From Lactuca virosa (Eukaryota > Streptophyta > Magnoliopsida > Asterales > Asteraceae): a stretch of 64,000 nt of DNA. This document shows positions 1 through 11,443 of this stretch, piece after piece. The translations under genes were made by a program, and so were the position numbers. The notes under the pieces were generated by a model, which was not told where the DNA came from, searched no databases, and saw nothing but the letters and a program-made list of their open reading frames with translations. The stretch spans positions 250,663,152-250,727,151 of the forward strand of contig CAKMRJ010005523.1 in assembly GCA_928212115.1 (NCBI GenBank), read 5' to 3'. Positions within the stretch are counted from its first letter, which is position 1. Each line of letters opens with the position of its first letter.

Positions 1-196
1 ACTAAACGTAGCCTTCTACCAAGGCATCAAATGTTATGGGTGTTCATTCCTTGTATTAGTAAGTATTTTCCCAAATGAGACTATCTTTTAACTAAATATA
101 GTTTATACATTAATGAATATGTGAGAAGAATCCAAGTAAATGTAATATAATGCTTTATCTCAGCAATGACACTGCTGTTTATAAAGTAATAAAAGA

Positions 197-373
197 CAGA
201 CTCCAGGTAGTATTAAATGAACGATACACCTCGGGGAGTCTAAAGTAGAAAAATATAGACTTCAGGTAGTATTAAATGAACAATATACCTCGGGGAGTCT
301 AAAGCAGTAAAATACAGACTCCAGGTAGTATTAAATGTACAATACACCTCGGGGAGTCTAAAGTAGCCTTTAG
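197..373. repeat. Tandem repeat, 59-bp unit x3, inside the LTR
   Basis: Units begin at 197, 256 and 315. Each holds a cagactccaggtag start and a cacctcggggagtctaaag end, so each unit carries a short imperfect inverted repeat (gactcc / ggagtc). The same array is present in the other LTR at 7131-7307. Confidence 0.9.
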
Positions 374-423
374 TCCTAAGTCGGTTAATTAAAGGTTTAA
401 ATGTGAACTAGTATGTAACTAGG

Positions 424-665
424 AAGATATATTATGATAGTTTTATCACCTCGTGCTTGCTAATCCTGGGACATGAAATCGTACCAGTGTCAATGCAAAC
501 TCGGCAAGATATATTACTTGGTTTATCACCTCGTGCCTGCTAGTCATGGTACGTGAAATCGTACCAGTGTCAATGCAAACCCGGCAAGATATATTATTAG
601 TTTTATCACCTCGTGCCTGCTAGTCCTGGTACGTGAAATCGTACCAGTGTCAATGCAAACTCGGC
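424..665. repeat. Tandem repeat, 80-82-bp unit x3, inside the LTR
   Basis: Units begin with aagatatatta at 424, 506 and 586 and contain cacctcgtgc and cgtaccagtgtcaatgc. The other LTR has four units (7358-7679), so one unit was gained or lost since insertion. Confidence 0.9.
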
Positions 666-1440
666 AAGATATATTAATGTGATTTTTCCCAGTACTTAGT
701 ATGGTGTATTCCTCCCTGTTTCTCCTTATAGTGGGTTCTCTTTATATTATCGTGTATTATATCTAGTATGAACTGGATTTCTAAACTATACCTATTATAG
801 TTTACTATTAATGTACGTGAACTGACTCCTTGTATGCTTTATTGTATTAGAAGGAAATGAATAGTGTTTTTCCTAAACTACACCTATTACTTACTAATGT
901 TTTCCTTGAACTGATATTGAAAAGACTCTTTTATCTACCAAGTTATGCCAGTACTTTAAAAACGGAGTTTTGTAAAACTATAAAGTAACATAACTTTAAA
1001 AGAGTTTTGAAATGTTTTGACGACTTATAAATGGCATAAGTAATCCTTTTGAAATATTTATAACAAACAATTACACAATTAGCATTGTGTTCAACTTGTA
1101 TTCCCCCCCTTAAAACATTTAAAACAGTTAAAAGATTCATTACGGGGTATGAACTCACCTGATGTGGGTGATTCAACGAATACGCGTGTAAGGATGAGAA
1201 GTTCCACGAATGAAGTCCTGAGACTTAACGAATCCTAAATGACGTATGATGGCATATATCAACATAAATATAGCGCTTGGAAGCAACCAAATGCAAGGAA
1301 ACACCTTACGGGACTAGGAAACACTTTGTCCAAGTGTTGGAATCACATGTGATTCACTAAGTGGGAGTGTACGGCCATATTGATGGGTGTGCGGCCATGG
1401 GTGTGCATCCAGCATGTGTGTGCGGTTGCACACAGGAGTG

Positions 1441-1500
1441 TGCGGCCGTACAAGGGAGTGTGCGGCCGTACATAGGGGTGTGCGGCCGTACACTCTTCAT
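1441..1500. repeat. 20-bp tandem array around a GCGGCCG core
   Basis: tgcggccgtaca occurs at exact 20-bp spacing at 1441, 1461 and 1481, with further single copies near 1622 and degenerate copies near 1389 and 1850-1890. The core is nearly palindromic. The same array is in the right LTR at 8456-8500 and 8628-8642, and near 8886-8915. Confidence 0.85.
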
Positions 1501-1835
1501 CCATGCTCAAAATGTCGATTTTTCGGGTGTTTCAAGGCCAATACCAAGTCCAACTAGCAAATGAAGGCCAAACTCTTCACCTTGGAGAGTCTTTGAGGTG
1601 TGTACGACCACCTTATGAAGGTGTGCGGCCGTACACCTTCAAGTGATGAAGAACACGAAGAAACCGATGAGTTTTAGGCTTAGATCAAGGTGTCTTACTT
1701 GAATAACAAGCTGAATGATGGAGTACTTCACGTTTTTGAGGCCTTTAGAGTGTTCTTGGATAAAGTTTTTAGAGAGAGAAAATAGAGAGAGAAAGTAAAG
1801 TGCAGCCAAATGAAAGGAATGAGTGAAGGGGACCT

Positions 1836-1856
1836 CCTCCTATATATGGAGGTGGG
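1836..1856 (-). promoter_or_regulatory. Putative TATA box of the LTR promoter (left LTR)
   Basis: On the minus strand the sequence reads CTCCATATATAGGAGG and is followed downstream by a CT-rich leader (about 1765-1800). This is the expected TATA plus R-region start of an LTR promoter. The same site is at about 8843-8861 in the right LTR, which would be the active 5' copy. Confidence 0.6.
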
Positions 1857-2097
1857 TGTACGGCCAGGAGAGGGGTGTGTGGCTGTACACTCCTGATGTT
1901 GGAGTGTAAGGCCCGGATTTGATGCTAGAAGTGTACGCGATCCATTTCTATGCTCAATGCTTGAATGTACTGACCTTTGGACCTTTAAACGGACTCCAAA
2001 CGAGGCTAAATGATAGCAGAAATGAGTCTGACACTCAGTTGACTTGACTGGCTGAGCTTTGCAAGGCAAAAATTTAAAAAATTTTCGGGTTGTCACA

Positions 2098-2110
2098 TCA
2101 TCCCCCCGTT
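2098..2110 (-). other. Polypurine tract of the gag-only gypsy element
   Basis: The minus strand reads AACGGGGGGATGA immediately upstream of the 3' LTR start TGTGACA. A purine run abutting the 3' LTR is the plus-strand primer of LTR retrotransposons. Confidence 0.8.
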
Positions 2111-3314
2111 AGAGGGGATTTCGTCCCGAAATTAGCTTTCTTAGCAGTACCACTGGGGTTGGGCTTCTCTGGTTGGCAGAATACTCACTCGTAGACCTGA
2201 CAACTTTGCCCTACTGTTCATGATAGGATTCACACTCGATATATCTATCATTATCTCATGTATACAAGTCGTATATAATTAGGATTAGTTAGACGGTCGG
2301 ATGTGTGACTCTGCCCCTGGTCCACAACCAGACAAGGAACAGGAGATAGGACGGAAACACACATACTAGATCTGCGTAATCATAATCATATACCACCCTC
2401 GCGTATACACTGAATAGTGATAGGTGGGTTGTATTCGTCCTTAGCCTCTGTGCTTGAACTTGGTCTGCTGGACGAGTGGTATTTCGAAAAGGTCTGCGGA
2501 CATCCGACGATAAGACTTCGGAGGACAAAGTACTCTTCGCATGAGTCCTTCAGGGTTTAGAATACGAAAGATAAAAACCGAGGTTTAGGTCGGACTGTTG
2601 ATACGAATGACGGGAGTTTCGAGAGCTTGACGATCGAGGCGGTAGAAACATATGAACTTAGTATAGTGAGGGATACGTTAATTCATGACGAATGGTAGCA
2701 ACGGACTCTTTGCTGAATAGGGTTTGGCCAAATTGAAAGAAACGTATGTTATACGATGATGTATCCCTAGTGTGCTCGAAAACGTACTCTTAGTGCGTTC
2801 GATAGTGTACTCTCAGAGTGTGTTCTAGTGCTTTCTGTTTCCCCCCTAGATGTTAACACTTTTACGTATCGTACCGCGTTGAGCGAGTATATACCAATGA
2901 AAGTGTTTCGATAACTGGTATTGATACTTTAAACTACGATCCTCCTTGGTACCACTACGATCGCCTGGGATATACAAGTTATGAATAATTTAGATGAATT
3001 GGAAGGTCGACTGAGTAACTCTGTCTCAATTCCACAACCAGACAAGGAACAGGAATTAAGGCGGAATCACTCACTCTAAGTCTGCAAAATCTTAGCTATG
3101 CACAACCCTAAATGTACATACTAAGCCCTCATAGCTTCTCAGAACGGATCTCTTAGTTCTTTTGAATACTGTGACCTATTTCAATATGTGAGTTATTATA
3201 ATCACTTTTAAGTGTTATCCCCAAGTTTTAATCTTATATATAAATATAAATTAATTTTCAAAGCAATTACTAGGTCGAAAACGTACCGCTGCTCGACGGC
3301 GACTCCGAGGTCGA
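2111..3314 (-). other. Internal region between gag and polypurine tract, no coding seen
   Basis: In an autonomous element this stretch would hold pol. Only short unrelated frames are present. It contains two copies of a 20-nt motif (2322-2341 and 3032-3051, plus strand ccacaaccagacaaggaaca) that recurs in the LTR and elsewhere in the window. Confidence 0.6.
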
Positions 3315-4484
3315 TTATCCTGCGGTGATCATTAGAATTCTTCCATCCGCACCTGAGTTCTTTGTTATCGGGCAATCCCTCTGGTAGTGTCCAGTCTCGC
3401 CACAGCCATAACAGGCCTGGTTTTCTTCAACTCCGGGGACTTGGGAGATCGGTTGAGCCGGTGCCCTGCAGAAACGGACTGTGTGTCCTGTTCTGTGGCA
3501 GTTCAGACACTGCATTTTTCGGCATACTCCGGTGTGGTGATAGTTTCACTTCCCACACTTCGGAAGAGTTCCAGCATATCGACTGGCAGGTGCTAGAGTA
3601 GCAGGTTTTGTGGCGGTGTACATAGTACTCGTTCGTTCCTCCCGCGGGGTGCTCTGTGTTGTTCGCTTCTTCTTCCCCTTGTTCCCCGATTTCTGTCCAT
3701 AGTCCTGTTCCCTCGATGGCTCGGGAATCGGGACTTCTACGTCATGGCAGACTTCATGGTCGATGAGTAGCTGGGCCAGGCGTTTTGCACTATCGAATGT
3801 GGCTGGGTTAGAAGATAACACATTACCTCGGGTCGGGGCAGTCAGACCCCAGATGTATCTTTCTATCTTCTTGCTCTCCAGGGTAACCATCCCGGGGCAT
3901 ATTGCTGCCAAGTCACTAAACCTGTCAGTGTAGGCTACTATGTCCGAGCCAACCATCCTGAGCTCCCATAGCTCTTGTTCCAGTTTTTGTACTTAGCCCC
4001 TTGAGCAGTACTCTCTCATCATTCTTTCCTTTAAGTTTTCCCAGCCCATAGAGTTTGCCACTGTTAGAGTCAGTGACTTAACATGGCCATTCCACCATGT
4101 TAGGGCTCTTCCGAAGAAGGTACAGGCAGCAAACTTCACTTTGCTCCCTTCGGGGCACGAATAGATCTCGAAAATCGACTCTGTTCTCTCGAACCATTGC
4201 ATCAGAGCGATGATTCCACCATTTCCATCAAAGGAATTGGGTTCGCATTTCATGAAGTCTTTATACGAACATTCCCTTGGATGTTCGTGGGTTTCTCCGT
4301 GGTTGTTTTGGTGAGCACCGCTACCAGATCCACTGATACCGCTCGCGCGAATTTGGGTTAGGGCGGCTGTCGTGGCTGCTGTTACCGCTGCCTGAAAAGC
4401 CGCTAGGTCGAACTGTGGCGGGGGTAGTGGCGGTTGAGTTGGAGTTATCGGAACAGTGTGTCTATTCGATTTGCGAGGAGGCAT
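3315..4484 (-). pseudogene. gag: Gag of the gypsy-type element, broken by two nonsense codons
   Basis: A single reading frame of 390 codons runs from the ATG at 4484 (MPPRKSNRH start) to the stop at 3315, interrupted by TAA at 3993-3995 and TGA at 3546-3548; all three segments are in the same frame with no frameshift. It has a proline-rich N terminus, a retrotransposon gag core (residues about 75-240, with motifs such as WFERTESIF and FFGRALTWW), and at the C terminus at least two CCHC zinc knuckles (CLNCHRTGHTVRFC and CYGCGETGHYQRDC). The TGA falls just before the knuckles, within the zinc-binding tail. Gag would package the element RNA. The two stops mean this copy cannot make full-length Gag, so it would need Gag from another copy as well as pol. 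Confidence 0.88.
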
Positions 4485-4502
4485 CTTGCTAAAAGAATAC
4501 AA

Positions 4503-5690
4503 AGATGAGATGGAATAAGTCTATAGCAGTGGACACAAACCAAAAGCTAAAAGACAAAGTTATCCCAGTTCTGAGTGTATCGGGTCCTGACTTCCACATG
4601 GTTCTAGAAACAATTCATAAAAGATTCTATGCCTAATAAACTCTATGAATTTGAAATGACTATCCTCGAATGAATATCTATTACCTGAATAACTGATACC
4701 AGTTGCATGTAAGAAAATAATCCTAACACATAATGTGAGCAGTGTTTCCACTTGCTCATTAAGTTAACAAGTTTATTATTTATTAGTGTGACGCATAAGA
4801 CGTTTCGGTTACTTCGGTTGCTCCTTCTTTGAAAATTTCTCCTGAATTTGCTCTTGTTCCTCCTGGATTCTTCTGTTGTCTACTATGAGGAAGTGGTTAC
4901 ATCTATCTAGGCTCGTCGTGCGAGAATGGAAGTGACTAAAGAATCTATGAGATTTAAGGTAACTTTATGGGGTGATCCTCACAGAGTCCTCCTATAATTG
5001 CACAATGTATACAAGTTGTATATAACTTAAGATTAAATAGACCTTCGAATAAGTGATCCTACTCCAAAACCACAACCAAACAAGGAACAGGTAGTGGAGC
5101 GTAGATCACAGATTCTAAGTCTATAAATTCTCAGTTATATATAACCTTGGAAGTATACATTGCAAGATTATAGACCTATCCGTAAGGGTCTTTTAAGTTA
5201 TCACATAAGTTATTTGTATAGTGCCTAAAATACTCCTATAGTATTTTAATATAATCTTCCTAGTATGTTTCAAACTTGTTATCGCGTTATTGAATCATAG
5301 AATACTCCTATAGTATTCTAACTCAAATGTACTTGTTCTACTATTCTCTTGACCTAGTATTTGGTAAGTTTTAAGACCGTTGCAACACCACATCACTCCC
5401 AAACACATGTCGGTCACATATCGAATGAATATAGTTGATCATGCTATATTGATCCTAGCTATGATTACATAACTGTTCAGGTTTAACGACAGTGTTCAAC
5501 CTTTAAATACTTTAGTTCTGTTCTTCTTGTGATACTCGGTCTAGTACGTACATGTATAAGCAAGTAGGTATATTTTTATAACTTATCGTTATACTTTTAA
5601 ACTATACCATTATCCAGAGCACTTAAGCCCCATTGTATTTATAGTTGTATATCTTTTATCGGTTGATATACTTAGTTCACTCTAAACAAT
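4503..5690 (-). other. Untranslated leader between primer site and gag
   Basis: About 1.2 kb of AT-rich sequence without a supported reading frame. It carries another copy of the 20-nt motif at 5070-5089 and would contain packaging signals by position. Confidence 0.5.
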
Positions 5691-5702
5691 GCTCTGATAC
5701 CA
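5691..5702 (-). other. Primer binding site for initiator tRNA-Met
   Basis: The minus strand reads TGGTATCAGAGC, complementary to the 3' end of plant initiator tRNA-Met, three bases from the LTR end at 5706. It fixes the element as minus-strand oriented and the LTR edge at 5706. Confidence 0.92.
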
Positions 5703-5705
5703 ATC

Positions 5706-8700
5706 TGTCACACCCCAAAACCGGAACAACGGAAACGTCCTGGGGTGGAGGACGTCATGTTTAGTATCACAAGACATGCATCATAGTAATCAAAGTAATA
5801 AACAACCATTTCATTAGAAAGAAGGTGTTTACAAAGTGTGTGTTCACAAAACATAAAATACAATAGCAAATAACAAACAAAACTTGAAGCTATACTGCTC
5901 CATCTTCGGGATCCCAGTGCGAGTACCTGTCTAATAGGCTACTGAGAATACAAGTTATTTGAAAGAGTTGATCAGCAATTAAGCTGGTGAGTTCATAAGA
6001 TTTTAGTGATATAAATAGATCGTAAATTCTGTTTAGAAAAGTTCGCCAGTTCCTCTTCGAAAATCTTATATTTTCTACTTTGGTGAAAGATACGTAAAAA
6101 TGATTCTACAATCCTTTCTATGAGTACTAAATGGATACAAGTGATATACAACTCAGAGTAAACAAACAATCGATTGAGCGCATCTGCTCTAAGGCGGAAA
6201 GCACACACCCCATTGTTTGTTTGATCATTGTGGTATATAATCCCGGTGTATTCACTTGTTACTCATGGAGTTAATTGTAATGGTTCCTTTATATTTAATG
6301 AAAAGATTCTTTAAGGAAAACTCTTATTTCTTATAATACACTGGTGACCACAGTGATTACTCCTATAATCACTTAGTTTATACTTGCTATATATGATCTA
6401 ATATCGAATAGAGAGTTAATTGGGTGAATCTGCCCTAAGCCCACAACCAAACAAGGAACAAGAAGTAAGGCGGAAAGCACACATCCAACTACCTATTGGG
6501 TATTAATGATATATATCTCCGTGATGTATAAACTAAAGTATTATAGAGTTAATCACTTAAGGTCCTTTAAGTTTAGACTGTTTTAATAAAATGGATTAAA
6601 CCCTTAACTGGTAAGTTTCTAGTTTTGCATACCCAAAGTTCTGATTTGGAAAGTGTATTCTGTACTATAAAACTGTGCATCGACTCTGTGTCCTATGACT
6701 TGACCCATACATGGTACCCTCATGATGACTCAATGTATACTGGACATATATATCCAGAATCGGATAGATAGTAGGCTGGGTGAATCTGTTCCAAGCCCAC
6801 AACCAAACAAGGAACATGAAATGAAGCGGAAAGCACACATCCTATTACCTATCGGATCCTATTGATATATATGTATCCTTTGATGTATACATTAGGGAAT
6901 CATAAGGTTAGCATTATGGTCCTTTCTACTAAACGTAGCCTTCTACCAAGGCATCAAATGTTATGGGTGTCCATTCCTTGTATTAGTAAGTATTTTCCCA
7001 AATGAGACTATCTTTTAACTAAATATAGTTTATACATTAATGAATATGTGAGAAGAATCCAAGTAAATGTAATAGGAAAAATAATGTTTTATCTCAGCAA
7101 TGACACTGCTGTTTATAAAGTAATAAAATACAGACTCCAGGTAGTATTAAATGAACGATACACCTCGGGGAGTCTAAAGTAGAAAAATGCAGACTCCAGG
7201 TAGTATTAAATGAACAATACACGTCGGGGAGTCTAAAGCAGTAAAATACAGACTCCAGGTAGTATTAAATGTACAATACACCTCGGGGAGTCTAAAGTAG
7301 CCTTTAGTCCTAAGTCGGTTAATTAAAGGTTTAAATGTGAACTAGTATGTAACTAGGAAGATATATTATGATAGTTTTATCACCTCGTGCTTGCTAATCC
7401 TGGGACGTGAAATCGTACCAGTGTCAATGCAAACTCGGCAAGATATATTACTAGGTTTATCACCTCGTGCCTGCTAGTCCTGGTACGTGAAATCGTGCCA
7501 GTGTCAATGCAAACCCGGCAAGATATATTATTAGTTTTATCACCTCGTGCCTGCTAGTCCTGGTACGTGAAATCGTACCAGTGTCAATGCAAACCCGGCA
7601 AGATATATTATTAGTTTTATCACCTCGTGCTTGCTAGTCCTGGTACGTGAAATCGTACCAGTGTCAATGCAAACTCGGCAAGATATATTAACGTGATTTT
7701 TCCCGGTACTTAGTATGGTATATTCCTCCCTGTTTCTCCTTATAGTGGGTTCTCTTTATATTATCGTGTATTATATCTAGTATGAACTGGATTTCTAAAC
7801 TATACCTATTATAGTTTACTATTAATGTACGTGAACTGACTCCTTGTATGCTTTATTGTATTAGAAGGAAATGAATAGTGTTTTTCCTAAGCTATACCTA
7901 TTATAGTTTACTAATGTTTTCCTTGAACTGATATTGAAAAGACTCTTTTATCTACCAAGTTATGCCAGTACTTTAAAAACGGAGTTTTGTGAAACTATAA
8001 AGTAACATAACTTTAAAAGAGTTTTTGAAATGTTTTGACGACTTATAAATGGCATAAGTAATCCTTTTGAAATATTTATAACAAACAATTACACAATTAG
8101 CATTGTGTTCAACTTGTATTCCCCCCCCTTAAAACATTTAAAACAGTTAAAAGATTCATTACGGGGTATGAACTCACCTGATGTGGGTGATTCAACGAAT
8201 ACGCGTGTAAGGATGAGAAGTTCCACGAATGAAGTCCCGAGACTTAACGAATCCTAAATGACATATGATGGCATATATCAACATAAATATAGCGCTTGGA
8301 AGCAACCAAATTCAAGGAAACACCTTACGGGACTAGGAAACACTTTGTCCAAGTGTTGGAATCACATGTGATTCACTAAGTGGGAGTGTACGACCATATT
8401 GATGGGTGTGCGGCAAGCATGTGTGTGCGGTTGCACACAGGAGTGTGCGGCCGTACAAGGGAGTGTGCGGCCGTACATAGGGGTGTGCGGCCGTACACTC
8501 TTCATCCATGCTCAAAATGTCGATTTTTCGGGTGTTTCAAGGCCAATACCAAGTCCAACTAGCAAATGAAGGCCAAACTCTTCACCTTGGAGAGTCTTTG
8601 AGGTGTGTACGGCCACCTTATGAAGGTGTGCGGCCGTACACCTTCAAGTGATGAAGAACACGAAGAACACGAAGAGTTTTAGGCTTAGATCAAGGTGTCT

Positions 8701-9121
8701 TACCGGAATAACAAGCTGAATGATGGAGTACTTCATGTTTTTGAGGCCTTTAGAGTGTTCTTGGATGAAGTTTTTAGAGAGAGAAAATAGAGAGAGAAAG
8801 TAAAGTGCAGCCAAATGAAAGGAATGAGTGAAGGGGACCTCCTCCTATATATGGAGGTGGGTGTACGGCCAGGAGAGGGGTGTGCGGCCGCACACCCAGT
8901 GTGCGGCCGTACACTCCTGATGTTGGAGTGTAAGGCCCGGATTTGATGTTAGAAGTGTACGCGATCCATTTCTATGCTCAATGCTTGAATGTACTGACCT
9001 TTGGACCTTTAAACGGACTCCAAACGAGGCTAAATGATAGCAGAAATGAGTCTGACACTCAGTTGACTTGACTGGCTGAGCTTTGCAAGGCAAAAATTTA
9101 AAAAATTTTCGGGTTGTCACA
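5706..9121 (-). repeat. 5' LTR (3416 bp) of the gag-only gypsy element
   Basis: Bounded at 5706 by tgtcacacc next to the primer site and at 9121 by gggttgtcaca, giving TG...CA termini on either strand. It contains two copies of the 20-nt motif (6441-6460, 6797-6816), the 59-bp and 80-bp tandem arrays, and the GCGGCCG array. The LTR is long for its internal region (3.4 kb each against 3.6 kb). Confidence 0.88.
7131..7679. repeat. Tandem arrays in the 5' LTR (59 bp x3 and 80-82 bp x4)
   Basis: The 59-bp units start at 7131, 7190 and 7249. The 80-82-bp units start at 7358, 7440, 7520 and 7600. The second array has one unit more than its partner in the other LTR. Confidence 0.9.
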
Positions 9122-11097
9122 CCGACATGGCGCCGAATGACGTACAAAGTGAGTTTTTGATAAACTACTTTTTAGCCTTGGTGATCTAAATAAAAGTCGT
9201 AGTGTTCGTTAAACCAAGAGTATGCGTAAAAAGAACGCTCAAATCTGACTTCGTATGAGGAAGTTATGATTTTTCTAAGTTTCAGCTTAGCAGTAGACAG
9301 CTAAAAACTCGAATTTTAGATCGAGTGATTTTTAGTCGACACAATCTAAACGAGAATCGAAGCTCTCGTGAATAGTAGTACAACGGTAAAAAGACAGACG
9401 AAAACGGACGTCGGATGAAGAAGTTATGAATTTTTAACGGATTTTCCTGTCCCGGTCTGTTAAAAATAATAATATTAAAAATAAATTCAAAAATAGCCGA
9501 CGAAGTCTAAATGAAAGTTGTAGAGCATAATTTTCCCTACGCGTGCATATAAAGAACGTAAAAAACGGAGCTCGTATGCGAAAGTTATGGATTTTATAAG
9601 ATTTTGGCACAAATTCCGAGGAATCTCGCATGGATAAGCCTTATCTGGATTGGCCACGTCACCCTCGTCTGGATCTCGCCCCGTGTCCGCCCCGTGTTCC
9701 GATCTGATAATTCATCCGATCAGCTGGCAACGCGTGTCGCTGATCCTCGCGTCCGAAGCGCTGGTCCAACCTCAGTCCGACGCGTGTCCCTTCGCGTGTC
9801 CGAGTCTCGCACGAGACACCTGGCCCCCCCTCGCATCCGACGTCTGGCGTCCGATCCGGCTTCGCTGCTGCTGCTGGCATCTTTCCGAACTTCGGCCCTA
9901 TAAAAGGGAGGCCTGCGAGACTTTCCGGGTAAGTTTGGATTTTTGCCACTTTTTACCCCTAAACTCATATTTTCACTATTTTGACTTCCCCCGAAGCCCC
10001 GAGATCATTTCCAACACCCGAAACACGCCCCGAAGTGCCCGAAGACCCGGAAAATTTTATCTTTTCGGTTTTGAAGCCCAACCCTCGCAGAGCCCGGTTT
10101 CTCAATAAAACTCATGGTTTTATTAGAAACAATTGTTTTAGGAAATGAAGTGCTGCCTGATTATCGTTAAATCAAGTGAGTGTATAGTCACTTTCATCTT
10201 ACACATAGATATGAAGTATTTTATATAAAATACGTGCTATATGATTATATATTATTTATTTAATTGAGATGGATGATGAATGAATGATTTATACAGATTT
10301 TTAAATAAATTAAACTGTATATGTATTTTTATCTACAAATATGTTGGGTAAAACATGGGTAGATAATTGATGTGTGATGAAATAAAATGATGAGAGGCCT
10401 CGATGTTACTGTGATCCAGTCATCTAGCGGAGTATGGATGACGACCACAGACTGTTCTAGACAGTCCAGTGGAACGCTGGCAGACTCACAACCTGTAGGT
10501 GTTAATGAGTTTGAGTGTTCATTTGTTGTACTCCATCCCCCACATGGTTGCCTTATTTGACATAAATTGTTGGGAAACCCCCAAAGCAGTGTTGTCGCCC
10601 CGATGAAAATCCTTAGACTAGGTCCCTTGTGATAGTTGTTTTAGGGACGTAAGGTGAGGATAACGGGAATGGGTAATCGGGTTATTGTTGTTTGATGAAA
10701 TTAATAAATTTATTTATTGTGGGTTGAAAACCCTATATGCTCACCAGGCTCCCAAGCCTGACCCACTCAGTTTTCTTTGTATTACAGGTAGTGGCGCGAG
10801 AGCATAAGTTGAACGACTTATCAAGATATTTTGATTATAGGCCTGTAGTATATATAACTGTTGCAAGGCTTATAATGTGTCGTTTATGCTTTTGGTCTGT
10901 ATCGGAACATGACATCCTGAGTTTTGTTATATAATAAAAGATACATTTCTTTAAGAAATGCCTTGGTAAATCTTATTTTATCATATTTTGTTTTGGGAAC
11001 AAATTCCACAACTCTTTTAATCAAAGGATTACCCTCAGATTTTTTTGAAAAGCATAAATTAAACCGGTCTTTTCTGGCCGTGAATTTGGGGATGTCA
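9122..11097 (+). mobile_element. Plus-strand gypsy-type LTR fragment, interrupted by the gag-only element
   Basis: The right end reads ggggatgtcaca, a typical LTR terminus, and the interior has LTR features: a region with cgtatgaggaagttatga repeated at about 9252, 9412 and 9572 with variation, a GC-rich stretch, a TATA box near 9900, and the ctcaccaggctcccaagcc block near 10740. The left end is cut at 9122, where the minus-strand element was inserted; the missing part would lie left of the window. No internal region or primer site follows 11097. Confidence 0.65.
9897..9908 (+). promoter_or_regulatory. TATA box of the plus-strand gypsy LTR
   Basis: cctataaaaggg lies at the end of the GC-rich stretch, with the expected position between U3 and R. 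It sets the LTR orientation as plus. Confidence 0.6.
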
Positions 11098-11098
11098 C

Positions 11099-11411
11099 AT
11101 TATCTGTTGCTGTTGTACACGAGAAGAAGAAAGAGCAGATAGAGAAGTAAAGTATTTTGGACTCAAATACTACACACCCTTTATTCAGCAAAACAAACAA
11201 TGCTATAAATAGCATGTACATGTTCCACGAGGATAAACATAACACCCTAAAACTAACTAACTATTCCTAGAGAATAGGTTCCTTCAAAGACCCGGTACAC
11301 CCACATGCATAATTAAGGGCTTCACATGATCTGGTCAAACACCATTTATTCAAAATAACTAAATCAAACAGATACTAAATATTAACTAATATTTATCAAG
11401 ATTATCCAACA
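11099..11411 (-). repeat. 3' LTR (truncated) of the gag-only copia element
   Basis: Matches 12640-12959 from the gttgtacacgagaagaag block to the attatccaaca end. The first about 65 bp present in the other LTR are missing at its left side. Confidence 0.85.
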
Positions 11412-11428
11412 TTCACCCCCATAATCTT
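11412..11428 (-). other. Polypurine tract of the copia element
   Basis: Minus strand AAGATTATGGGGGTGAA abuts the 3' LTR start TGTTGGATAATC. Confidence 0.7.
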
Positions 11429-11443
11429 GATGATCTTGACCCA

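Larger units (their letters stand above)
1..2097 (-). repeat. 3' LTR (partial) of the gag-only gypsy element
   Basis: Direct copy of 6928-9121. It ends at 2097 with tgtcaca, followed by the polypurine tract. Its other end is beyond the window start. It differs from the right LTR by scattered substitutions and by copy number of internal tandem repeats. Confidence 0.9.
1..9121 (-). mobile_element. Gag-only Ty3/gypsy-type LTR retrotransposon (TR-GAG-like), 3' LTR cut by the window edge
   Basis: Two near-identical direct repeats (1-2097 and the matching part of 5706-9121) flank an internal region of 3.6 kb. On the minus strand the order is 5' LTR (9121 to 5706), tRNA-Met primer site (5702 to 5691), one gag reading frame (4484 to 3315), polypurine tract (2110 to 2098) and 3' LTR (2097 leftward, continuing outside the window). 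No protease, reverse transcriptase, RNase H or integrase reading frame is visible in the internal region, so the element is non-autonomous. Each LTR starts TGTGACAACCC and ends GGGGTGTGACA on the minus strand. Bases 9122-9126 (ccgac) should be the right target duplication; the left one lies outside. Such gag-only elements are known in plants as TR-GAGs; the assignment to gypsy rests on the gag and zinc-knuckle type. Confidence 0.85.

Noticed and set aside
424..665. Regular repeats of about 80 bp that might suggest a CRISPR-like array
   Set aside because: The whole unit is conserved with no variable spacers, and it is an LTR tandem repeat in a plant genome.
9604..10108. Open frames of 82-152 residues on both strands
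   Set aside because: They lie in the GC-rich part of an LTR around its TATA box, have no known motifs and overlap on both strands.
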